Source of the DNA: an uncultured Methanomassiliicoccaceae archaeon
GTDB lineage: Archaea; Thermoplasmatota; Thermoplasmata; Methanomassiliicoccales; Methanomethylophilaceae
Assembly: GCA_945492685.1 (NCBI GenBank)
Contig: CALYUZ010000060.1
Coordinates: 1 to 6,003, forward strand
Length of the DNA stretch: 6,003 bases
Reading direction: 5' to 3'
Below the pieces are notes generated by a model that saw only the letters and a list, made by a program, of their open reading frames with translations, searched no databases and was not told the DNA's origin. The translations under genes and the position numbers were made by a program. Position 1 is the first letter of the stretch. Every line of letters starts with the position of its first letter. Shown here piece by piece: positions 1 through 4,860 of this stretch.

Positions 1-571
1 TCTTTACTGAACATATCGGCATCCATATAAGTTCCAGGTTCATGCAGACCTCCTCCATCTTGGATGTGTCGCTTCCGGGCGATGCGGTCATCCCGACACA
101 GCGTATGCTCCTGTCGCAGTATGCGGCCACCCTGACGTAGGCGTAGTTCCCGACGGCCTTGTGGGCCTCGTCGAAGATCACCAGGGAGAAACCCTCCAGC
201 GTGTACCTCCCGGCCTCCAGGTCGTTTGCGACGGACTGGGGGGTGGATATGACCACGTCGTGTGTGGACATCATCTCCGTGCGCTTGGCCGGGGACATGT
301 TACCGGTCATCATCCCGACTTTGGCATCGAGGAGGAAGTTGTCCAGGACCTCCTGGTGCTGTCCGACCAGGGGTTTGGTGGGTGCCAGGATCAGGACCCT
401 GCCGTCCGAGAGCTTCTCCGCTATGACCTCCAATGCGACTATGGTCTTACCGAGTCCCGTGGGGAGGATCAGAAGGGTGTTACGGCCGATGCATCCCTGG
501 GCCATCCTGACCTGGTACCTGCGCTCCTCGACGCTGTCTGGTTTGATGCGGGGATGGGAGATGTAGTTCAT
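1..571 (-). CDS. hef: Hef/FANCM-type DEAH helicase, N-terminal part (runs off left edge)
   Basis: This is the first 190 residues of a superfamily 2 helicase of the archaeal Hef (FANCM/XPF-like) family, which unwinds stalled forks and branched DNA. Visible motifs are a Q-like RYQVRMAQ near residues 18-25, Walker A PTGLGKT at 37-43, motif Ia LAPTKPLVGQH at 62-72, STPQS at 109-113, Walker B DEAH at 134-137 followed by KAVGNYAYV, and motif III MTASPGS at 161-167. The DEAH plus GNYAYV and TASPGS signatures are characteristic of Hef rather than general DEAD helicases. The ATG at 571 is preceded by GGAGG (577-581) at good spacing. The frame is open to base 1, so helicase domain 2 and any nuclease domain lie outside the window. 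The last 10-13 residues (after EVCMNLE) look less Hef-like and the bases there are more AT-rich. Family assignment is firm; full-length status is unknown. Confidence 0.9.
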   Translation of the reverse strand, partial: MNYISHPRIKPDSVEERRYQVRMAQGCIGRNTLLILPTGLGKTIVALEVIAEKLSDGRVLILAPTKPLVGQHQEVLDNFLLDAKVGMMTGNMSPAKRTEMMSTHDVVISTPQSVANDLEAGRYTLEGFSLVIFDEAHKAVGNYAYVRVAAYCDRSIRCVGMTASPGSDTSKMEEVCMNLELIWMPICSVK

Positions 572-576
572 CGGTT

Positions 577-581
577 CCTCC
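577..581 (-). promoter_or_regulatory. Ribosome-binding site of the Hef gene
   Basis: GGAGG on the minus strand, 5 bases before the ATG at 571. It fixes the start of the helicase, which fits the usual Hef N-terminus shortly before the RYQ motif. Confidence 0.75.
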
Positions 582-626
582 GGACGTTATCCTCGGTCAG
601 GGAGGACATCGACGTATTTGTCACAT

Positions 627-649
627 CGCATCCGAACGGGCTGGATGCG
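627..649. other. Perfect 7-bp inverted repeat in the Hef/IscA-like intergenic region
   Basis: CGCATCC (627-633) and GGATGCG (643-649) form a perfect 7-bp stem with a 9-base loop. It lies 56 bases before the helicase start, so it could sit in that gene's leader, act as an operator, or help end the transcript of the IscA-like gene upstream. No T-run follows on the minus strand. The sequence does not decide between these roles. Confidence 0.35.
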
Positions 650-687
650 GTTATTGTATGCAGAATCATGTGGAATCGGTTTGGGGC

Positions 688-707
688 GGGTGGGGATGGC
701 CCCACCC
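688..707 (-). terminator. Hairpin just after the IscA-like gene
   Basis: GGGTGGGG (688-695) and CCCCACCC (700-707) form a perfect 8-bp stem with a 4-base loop, starting 14 bases past the stop of the IscA-like gene. Its position suits transcript ending or 3'-end protection. There is no clear U-tract on the minus strand, so this is not a classical intrinsic terminator. Confidence 0.45.
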
Positions 708-720
708 TTGAATGTCATGC

Positions 721-1047
721 TTAGTGGCATCCGCCGCCGCAGGATGCGCAGCCGTTGAAGTTGGGGTTGCGGATGGTGAGTCCGGTTCCGAAGTTGGGGT
801 CGTCGATGAACTCGATGGCGCACTCGTCCAGGGCTTCCTTGGTCTCGTCGTCGTAGAACATGTCGAAACCGGTGGCGGTGTGGTCGATGTGCTCTCCGTC
901 TGCGGCCTTCTCCTGGAAGGACATTCCGAACTGGGGTCCGGAGCATGCGAAACCGGAAAGGTAGATCTTGATTCCGTATCCGACCTTCTGATTCTTCTCA
1001 AGCAGGTCGTTGATGAACTTCTCCGCTTCGGGACTGATTGTAACCAT
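721..1047 (-). CDS. IscA/HesB-family iron-sulfur protein
   Basis: A 108-residue A-type iron-sulfur carrier or scaffold-like protein, thought in this family to bind Fe-S clusters and pass them to target enzymes in the cytoplasm. It starts MVTISPEAEKFINDLL, matching the HesB helix. It has the family's first conserved cysteine in the segment FACSGPQFGM and ends with a Cys-rich tail, GCASCGGGC. The FIDDPNFGTGLTIRNPNF stretch matches the usual core before the C-terminal cysteines. Length is typical (about 105-115 aa). The ATG at 1047 is chosen because GGGTGAT (1052-1058), complementary to the 16S 3' end, lies 4 bases before it; the GTG at 1056 would add MIT but overlaps that site. The stop is TAA. 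It stands alone with its own promoter. The client proteins cannot be inferred from the sequence. Confidence 0.85.
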   Translation of the reverse strand: MVTISPEAEKFINDLLEKNQKVGYGIKIYLSGFACSGPQFGMSFQEKAADGEHIDHTATGFDMFYDDETKEALDECAIEFIDDPNFGTGLTIRNPNFNGCASCGGGCH

Positions 1048-1077
1048 TGTTATCACCCTGTAATCCTGATACCACTC

Positions 1078-1085
1078 TTAAACGC
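1078..1085 (-). promoter_or_regulatory. Candidate TATA element for the IscA-like gene
   Basis: GCGTTTAAG on the minus strand, about 31-38 bases before the ATG at 1047. It resembles the TTTAAG element seen before the Rrf2 gene in the same window, at a distance that gives a very short leader. It rests on resemblance only. Confidence 0.4.
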
Positions 1086-1130
1086 ATCGGCGTTAATGTC
1101 CTAATAGTAGCGAAACGACGAAGCATCTCC

Positions 1131-1514
1131 TCATTTGAGTTCGATGTCGAAGTTGGCGGCATATTTGCGCAGCGCATAGGATTGGGCACGGGTGTAGGCC
1201 ATCATGGAGCCGATCATGATGCTCTCCAGGATCTCGTCCTTGGATGCCCCGGCCTCCTTCGCATGTTTCATCTGAACGTCCACGCAGTACTCCCCTCCGA
1301 TCGCGGTTGCGGCAGCGACGGCGCAGAGGTAGCGGGTCTTCTTGTCGAGTTCACCGTCTCCCTCCAGTATCGCACGGGTCAGGGTCGCGGATGGAACGAA
1401 CAGGTCGGGCCTTGTGCTGAGCACCTGGTTCACCACGGGTATGAACCCGAAAGCCTCCTCCGTGGCCTTCAGTATCTTGTCTGTCTTCTCGCGTAGGACG
1501 GGGTCTTCCTTCAT
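1131..1514 (-). CDS. AhpD/carboxymuconolactone decarboxylase-family protein, altered CxxC motif
   Basis: A 127-residue all-helical protein of the AhpD/CMD fold. The signature region at residues 58-95 reads KKTRYLCAVAAATAIGGEYC, then VDVQMKHAKEAGASKDEILE, which aligns well with the family pattern (CEYCIDAH, then a helix with AGAT-EEI). AhpD enzymes use a C-x2-C pair plus a His for thiol-peroxidase or reductase chemistry. Here the first Cys is Gly74, the second is kept as Cys77, and the His is Gln81. Another cysteine, Cys64, lies in the preceding helix. Classical disulfide chemistry is therefore doubtful; a one-cysteine or binding role is possible. No strong ribosome-binding site precedes the ATG at 1514, so the start is likely but not certain. 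It is transcribed divergently from the intron-bearing gene and ends with TGA. Family assignment is good, function unknown. Confidence 0.8.
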   Translation of the reverse strand: MKEDPVLREKTDKILKATEEAFGFIPVVNQVLSTRPDLFVPSATLTRAILEGDGELDKKTRYLCAVAAATAIGGEYCVDVQMKHAKEAGASKDEILESIMIGSMMAYTRAQSYALRKYAANFDIELK

Positions 1515-1576
1515 GGCAGTGGAGGATGCGCTACAACCTCATAACCCTGCAGGTAAGACTGACCGCACGGTACCTC

Positions 1577-1583
1577 CTTTATC
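1577..1583. promoter_or_regulatory. Candidate TATA element between divergent genes
   Basis: CTTTATC on the plus strand (GATAAAG on the minus) sits between the CMD-like gene and the split gene, about 60 bases from either start. It could serve one or both transcripts. It is adjacent to two tandem hairpins. This is inference from position and composition. Confidence 0.3.
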
Positions 1584-1584
1584 A

Positions 1585-1620
1585 CTACTCCGCGAAGTAG
1601 GTCGTTCTGCGCGAAGAACG
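1585..1620. other. Two tandem short hairpins with matching loops
   Basis: CTACT (1585-1589) and AGTAG (1596-1600) enclose CCGCGA; CGTTCT (1603-1608) and AGAACG (1615-1620) enclose GCGCGA. The loops differ only in the first base and recur every 19 bases, about two helical turns. They lie next to the TATA-like element in the divergent promoter region, so an operator for a dimeric regulator, or a 5'-leader RNA structure, are both possible. Confidence 0.4.
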
Positions 1621-1640
1621 GCGCAGGAGAATGAGATAGA

Positions 1641-1742
1641 ATGGAGATGAGCAAGGAGACCCTGACAAGGATCTTCACGGAAGCAGGCAAGGATTTCGGT
1701 TACGATTCCGCCCAATCGGATTTCGTGGCTTTCCGCGACTTC
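1641..1742 (+). CDS. Exon 1 of the group II intron-interrupted SprT/DUF45-like gene
   Basis: The first 34 codons (MEMSKETLTRIFTEAG to AFRDF) of a host gene split by a group II intron. The exon ends on a complete codon (TTC, Phe34) at 1742, and the intron begins GTGTG at 1743. Without splicing, the frame meets TGA at 1746-1748 and yields a 35-residue stub. AGGAGA (1625-1630) lies 10 bases before the ATG at 1641; an ATG at 1647 is an alternative start. The last 16 bases hold the intron-binding sites IBS2 (GGCTTTCC, 1727-1734) and IBS1 (GACTTC, 1737-1742). The exon join to K35 at 3824 is phase 0 and restores one frame of 227 codons. Confidence 0.75.
1727..1742 (+). other. Intron-binding sites IBS2 and IBS1 in exon 1
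   Basis: IBS2 GGCTTTCC (1727-1734) is perfectly complementary to GGAAAGCC at 1948-1955 in the intron. IBS1 GACTTC (1737-1742) pairs with GGAGTC at 2015-2020 with one G-U wobble. Group II introns select the 5' splice site and their insertion target this way, so the pairings independently support the boundary at 1742/1743. Confidence 0.7.
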
Positions 1743-1947
1743 GTGTGACGGGTGAAGCCGATGCGGGGATTGCCTGTTGATGAGGCCGGTCCGGCCGTCC
1801 GGACCGTTCCCGCCCCGACGTGCATCACCGGTGACGGAGTGTGCGGAGCTCGGGGTAATGAGGGGGATACGGGTGATGTCATCCGTGATCACCCGAAGGG
1901 ATGGTGTGCTATGGCGAGCGCATGCGAACCGTCGGAGAGGGTCGTGA

Positions 1948-1955
1948 GGAAAGCC
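1948..1955 (+). other. EBS2 of the group II intron
   Basis: GGAAAGCC, an 8-base perfect match to IBS2 in exon 1, in the expected part of domain I. It supports both the intron start and the orientation. Confidence 0.7.
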
Positions 1956-2014
1956 GGAGGGTACCGTGACGGTATCGTCCGCACCGATGAGGTGCAGGGG
2001 AGGGACGAGGGGAT

Positions 2015-2020
2015 GGAGTC
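2015..2020 (+). other. EBS1 of the group II intron
   Basis: GGAGTC lies in or at the edge of a loop closed by GGGG (2009-2012) and CCCC (2020-2023), as EBS1 usually does. It pairs with IBS1 GACTTC directly upstream of the intron (five Watson-Crick pairs and one wobble). Confidence 0.65.
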
Positions 2021-2120
2021 CCCCGAGTCGGACGGTCAGATCTCCCCCGGCCTGTGGACGGCGCCTAAGGCACAAGCGTCCCCGTGTCGGAACCCGGTAA
2101 GCCCGTCGGACACCGGAGAC

Positions 2121-2126
2121 GGAGGG
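2121..2126 (+). promoter_or_regulatory. Candidate ribosome-binding site for the intron protein
   Basis: GGAGGG, six bases before the GTG at 2133, the last well-placed in-frame start before the RT-like domain. A competing site, GGAGAGG (2265-2271), precedes an ATG at 2278 that is in another frame. Confidence 0.45.
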
Positions 2127-2132
2127 TCGATC

Positions 2133-3764
2133 GTGAGAGAGACTATCGTCCGGCGGGTAGAGGATGGGGCAGGAAGCGAATGCCTCCCTGTAACGGGGAG
2201 GATAGGCACTTTGTGCCATCCCGAAAGGGAGCCCACTTGCCCCAGGTCGGATGCGGCGGTTAACGGAGAGGAAGCGGATGCCGGCGTCGGAGCCGATGCG
2301 CGTTGCTGCGCGGTCGACGTCCATGACGACGAGGCCCACGAGGTATGGTGTTCCATCGACTGGGAGAGGGCCGAATCGGACATCCGCGGGATCCAATCCC
2401 GTATCGCCAAGGCCGCAAGGAACGGAAACACGGAGAGGGTGCGCATGCTGCAGGACATGCTCCTCACATCGTATCACGGGAGATGCATGGCGGTGAGGGC
2501 CGTGACGACCGGATCCTGGGGAGATGTCCCCGGGGAGGACGGGGAGGTCTGGTCTTCACCCGGTGACATGGGCCGTGCTGCGAGGGACCTCGATGCGTTC
2601 GGGTACATCACGGGATGTACCGTGGCGCGTCGTTGCAACCGCGGTGCCAGGGGGAATGGGGCCCGCGTCCCGACCATGCACGACCGTGCGGTGCAGGAGC
2701 TCTATGTGATGGCATTGCGCCCGGTGATGGAGGCATGTGCAGATCCGCATTCCTACGGATTCAGGGAGGGCAGGGGCGTCCGCGACGCCGTCGAGGCCCT
2801 CCGCGGGATCCTGAGGGATTCGGGTCCGGACGCGGAGGTGACCGTCATGCGCATCGGATCGATGGATGACGGTACCGTCTGGGGGTGGCTGTCGGACAAC
2901 AGGGGAGTGGACCCGAGACTGCTGGGGAATCTGGCACGCAGGGGGCAGCTCTTCGGAAGGTCGATGTTCCCCCACACGCCCGGTACCGTGGGACTCGGGG
3001 GCATCTCGCCGGTGCTGGCCAACATGGCGTTGGACGGCATGGAGGGCATGCTCGCCATGCACGGCATCAGGATGGTCAGGTACGCGGACATGGTCGCGGC
3101 GGTCTTTGACGGTTCTACCCCGTCGGCCGCCGTATCGGAGGCATCGGGGATCTTCCTCGGAGGGAGGGGACTGTGTGTCACGGGGTCGGAAACGTCCGGA
3201 TTGGTGGACGGGTTCGATTTCCTCGGATTCTCGTTCCACAAGCTCCGCGGGAGGCTCATGGTGCATCCGTCCGACGGGTCGGTGGACGCGCTGTGCTCGG
3301 AGATCAAGAGGATCGCTGGGTACTCCGCGGCATCGACACAGGGAGATCTGATCCGCCGTGTCAACCATGCCATCCATGGATGGTGTGAATACTACGGTTC
3401 GGTGTCCCACAGGGTGGCATCCCGCCATGTGGACCACTATGTGCACATAATCATCGGACGCTGGGCGATCAGGAGGCATCCGCAGAAGGGTGCGGCCTGG
3501 ATCAGGGACAGGTACTGGCATTCGACCGGCGAGGGGAGGGTGTTCACCGATGGTGAATATACCCTCATCACCGCATCCGGTCACGGTCATCGTCCGCACA
3601 CACCCGTCCGCATGGGATCGGACCCGTACTCCGACCCGTGGTATTTCCGTGAGAGGGAGGGATCGAACTCGGGGGCCACCGAGACGGAATGGACCCTGTA
3701 CGGACTCCCCACAGCGACCGCCCTGAGGAACGGGGTGGCATCCGGCCCGAGCCGTATGCGGTGA
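2133..3764 (+). CDS. Group II intron maturase with inactivated reverse-transcriptase site
   Basis: A 543-residue intron-encoded protein from the GTG at 2133; the same frame is open back to GTG 1752 (670 aa), but that part lies over structural RNA. RT-0-like WCSIDW is at 72-77. VPTMHDRAVQ, SYGFREGRG, SPVLANMALDGMEGM (292-306) and FDFLGFSF follow in normal order, so the fold is recognisable. Catalytic residues are gone: YADD is YADM (317-320), the first Asp aligns with Arg240 (RIGSMDD), and the PQG motif is TVGLGG (285-290). Domain X is well kept: IHGWCEYYG (414-422), DHY, RWAIRRHPQKG (443-453), RDRYWHS. A TPVRMGSDPYSDPW segment follows, then a short tail and no HNH endonuclease. In this family domain X helps the intron fold and splice; RT and endonuclease drive mobility. 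The likely role is maturase only. The last five codons run into domain V. The true start is uncertain. Confidence 0.85.
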   Translation: MRETIVRRVEDGAGSECLPVTGRIGTLCHPEREPTCPRSDAAVNGEEADAGVGADARCCAVDVHDDEAHEVWCSIDWERAESDIRGIQSRIAKAARNGNTERVRMLQDMLLTSYHGRCMAVRAVTTGSWGDVPGEDGEVWSSPGDMGRAARDLDAFGYITGCTVARRCNRGARGNGARVPTMHDRAVQELYVMALRPVMEACADPHSYGFREGRGVRDAVEALRGILRDSGPDAEVTVMRIGSMDDGTVWGWLSDNRGVDPRLLGNLARRGQLFGRSMFPHTPGTVGLGGISPVLANMALDGMEGMLAMHGIRMVRYADMVAAVFDGSTPSAAVSEASGIFLGGRGLCVTGSETSGLVDGFDFLGFSFHKLRGRLMVHPSDGSVDALCSEIKRIAGYSAASTQGDLIRRVNHAIHGWCEYYGSVSHRVASRHVDHYVHIIIGRWAIRRHPQKGAAWIRDRYWHSTGEGRVFTDGEYTLITASGHGHRPHTPVRMGSDPYSDPWYFREREGSNSGATETEWTLYGLPTATALRNGVASGPSRMR

Positions 3765-3782
3765 AAGCCGCACGTACGGTTC
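3749..3782 (+). ncRNA. Group II intron domain V (catalytic hairpin)
   Basis: Exactly 34 bases, beginning GAGCCGTATGCGG, with a GAAA tetraloop at 3763-3766 and ending GTACGGTTC. The catalytic AGC triad is at 3750-3752. It appears intact, so the ribozyme core should work. The protein frame stops inside it at 3762-3764. Confidence 0.93.
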
Positions 3783-3785
3783 CTA

Positions 3786-3820
3786 GAAGAGGGTTCCCGG
3801 GAGACCGGGGGCCCTTATTC
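3786..3820 (+). ncRNA. Group II intron domain VI with bulged branch-point A3817
   Basis: AGGGTTCCCGG (3790-3800) pairs along its whole length with 3805-3815 (two G-U pairs) around a GAGA loop. Below this, G3789 pairs with U3816, A3817 is unpaired, and GAA (3786-3788) pairs with TTC (3818-3820). The bulged A is the seventh base from the 3' splice site at 3823, as expected for lariat formation. Confidence 0.88.
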
Positions 3821-3823
3821 GAC

Positions 3824-4405
3824 AAGGTCAAATGGCGCAGATCGTACAGATGGATAGAGTTCAGCGTTTCGGACTACCTCATGGACGCTCCCGAGGATGT
3901 GATGGAATCGCTGTCGAGGACCATATACTCCAAGATCAGGGGCACGGACGAGGTCTTCTACCCTCCCGAGGTGTGCGAATGGATCACATCCAGGGAGTTC
4001 AGGAGAACCAAGCAGCCCATGTACATCAGCCGCTGCAGGGGGTTGAGCCTCAGCACCCGCGGCGAGTACAGGGACCTGAACGATTCTTACGGGAGGCTGG
4101 TCGACCAGGGTCTGGTGGAGCACGACCCCGAGATCTACATGGGATGGGGCCCGAGGACGTCATCGAGGTTCGCAGGCGCGTCCAGCGTGCTGATGAAGGT
4201 GGTGAACATGTCCCAGTCCCTGGATTCGGAGAACGTCCCCGAGGAGGTCCTGGACTACTGCGTGTACGCGCACCTCAGCCACATAGGCATGGGGTTCAGG
4301 GCGGAGAGTGCCCAGAGGGAACTGCTCTTCAACAAGGAGCTGAGCAGGTTCCCGGGAAGGGCCCATGCTCTGTACACGATGGAGCAGCTCGGGATCAAGG
4401 CCTGA
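3824..4405 (+). CDS. Exon 2 of the split SprT/DUF45-like gene; zinc motif missing
   Basis: Codons 35-227 of the host gene, starting KVKWRRSYRWIEF and ending EQLGIKA with TGA. The segment RTSSRFAGASSVLMKVVNMS, then SLDSENVPEEVLDYCVYAHLSHIGMGF, resembles SprT/DUF45-type zinc metallopeptidases, in which a strand with SR.LD..VPE.VLDY leads into Y-HExxH. Here the HExxH position reads AHLSH (A183, H184, L185, S186, H187), so the first His ligand and the catalytic Glu are absent. The usual downstream H-x-x-x-F is SAQRELLFNKELSRFPG, also without His. If the family call is right, it is a non-catalytic relative. The first 140 residues have no motif I recognise. The reading frame is clean, which argues that the spliced product is used. 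Family call is moderate; the exon structure is strong. Confidence 0.75.
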   Translation, partial: KVKWRRSYRWIEFSVSDYLMDAPEDVMESLSRTIYSKIRGTDEVFYPPEVCEWITSREFRRTKQPMYISRCRGLSLSTRGEYRDLNDSYGRLVDQGLVEHDPEIYMGWGPRTSSRFAGASSVLMKVVNMSQSLDSENVPEEVLDYCVYAHLSHIGMGFRAESAQRELLFNKELSRFPGRAHALYTMEQLGIKA

Positions 4406-4446
4406 GTCCCGGTAGGGCCGAAGACTACCACAAACCACAAAACTAC

Positions 4447-4490
4447 GGACGGGGCGGGACCCGGAAAGGTCCTCCTCTTCCGTCCTTTAT
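4447..4490 (+). terminator. Nested hairpin with T-run after the split gene
   Basis: GGACGG (4447-4452) pairs with CCGTCC (4480-4485), and inside it GGACC (4457-4461) pairs with GGTCC (4468-4472). TTTAT follows at once. It lies 42 bases past the stop of exon 2, fitting the end of that transcript. The T-run is short. Confidence 0.4.
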
Positions 4491-4505
4491 AGTATATCTA
4501 TAAGG
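4484..4505. promoter_or_regulatory. Near-palindromic TATA element in the gene-free region
   Basis: CCTTTATAG and CTATAAGG flank a short TATAT centre, making a near-palindrome with a good archaeal TATA match on both strands. A rightward transcript would begin around 4515-4530, where no convincing ORF starts, so it may drive a non-coding RNA. Confidence 0.4.
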
Positions 4506-4514
4506 GAGGTGTCC

Positions 4515-4770
4515 CCGGAGCGCTAACAAACCCTCTCATTGTACGACGATGACGTCGCTCTCGGGGTTCTGACTTACGCCCGGGGTATGTGTCGGACCCA
4601 ACGTTGGCCTCCGGTCATGGCTGCGACGACACGTCGCTAACTCCCGCAGGAGCCCCAAATGAATGGGAAATGGGTCGCTGTACGCCGTACCGTGCACATG
4701 GCGTTCACGGATCGCGCCCCTTCGCCGGTGCGGCAGTCGTGAGAGTGAAAGGTCCGTCTTAACGGTTTTG
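4515..4770 (+). other. Gene-free structured stretch, possible small RNA
   Basis: No convincing protein gene lies between 4406 and 4908. Downstream of the TATA element there are two related hairpins, CGACG-ATGA-CGTCGCT (4544-4559) and GCGACG-ACA-CGTCGCT (4623-4638). CGCTAAC occurs twice (4521-4527, 4635-4641), CCAACGTTGG (4598-4607) is a perfect palindrome, and CTCC-CGCA-GGAG is at 4641-4652. CCGT-CTTA-ACGG followed by TTTT (4754-4769) could end the transcript. I do not recognise it as tRNA, 5S, RNase P or SRP RNA. It may be a small RNA or just a regulatory or decayed region. Confidence 0.25.
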
Positions 4771-4784
4771 TCATCACCCGTCTA

Positions 4785-4830
4785 CGATTCTCAATAATCG
4801 ATCCGTCATGGATTCCGAGTGATTCTCGGA
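4785..4830. other. Two small hairpins upstream of the Rrf2 gene
   Basis: CGATT (4785-4789) with AATCG (4796-4800), and TCCGAG (4814-4819) with CTCGGA (4825-4830) around TGATT. They lie 80-120 bases before the regulator gene. Either could be a binding site or a transcript-end structure. Confidence 0.3.
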
Positions 4831-4860
4831 GGATAGAAACGACCATCAGGCAAATCCCCT

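Larger units (their letters stand above)
1743..3823 (+). mobile_element. Complete group II intron with ORF, splice-competent in appearance
   Basis: A 2081-base group II intron (self-splicing retroelement class). The 5' end is GTGTG (consensus GUGYG) and the 3' end is AC (consensus AY). Domain V (3749-3782) is a 34-base canonical hairpin with the AGC triad and a GAAA loop. Domain VI (3786-3820) has a bulged A seven bases from the 3' end. EBS2 and EBS1 lie 205 and 272 bases inside the intron, at normal positions in domain I. The protein is encoded mostly in the domain IV region. It sits on the coding strand of a host protein gene at a codon boundary, so the gene needs splicing. The encoded protein has lost its RT active site and has no endonuclease, so the intron is predicted to splice but not move by itself. 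Subclass not assigned. Confidence 0.93.

Noticed and set aside
1746..1748. Recoding (pyrrolysine or selenocysteine) at the stop after exon 1
   Set aside because: The codon is TGA, not TAG, and it lies in the intron's conserved 5' end. Splicing explains it without recoding.
1539..2477. 312-codon open frame on the minus strand
   Set aside because: It covers intron domain I-III RNA and the exon 1 promoter, shows no family motif, and would run against the intron and host gene.
2556..3773. 405-codon open frame on the minus strand
   Set aside because: It lies opposite the intron protein, which has clear family motifs. It has low-complexity Arg/His/Pro-rich composition and no recognisable domain, typical of antisense frames in GC-rich DNA.
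1743..3823. Twintron or second nested intron
   Set aside because: Only one domain V and one set of EBS elements are visible, and the protein frame is continuous, so nothing indicates a nested intron.
4545..4575. C/D-box guide RNA
   Set aside because: A C-box-like GATGA and a CTGA are present, but the C box has a mismatch and I see no convincing C'/D' pair or terminal stem.
4637..4846. 69-codon minus-strand ORF in the gene-free region
   Set aside because: No recognised motif, no ribosome-binding site that stands out, and Arg/Thr/His-rich composition. It is not supported as a gene.
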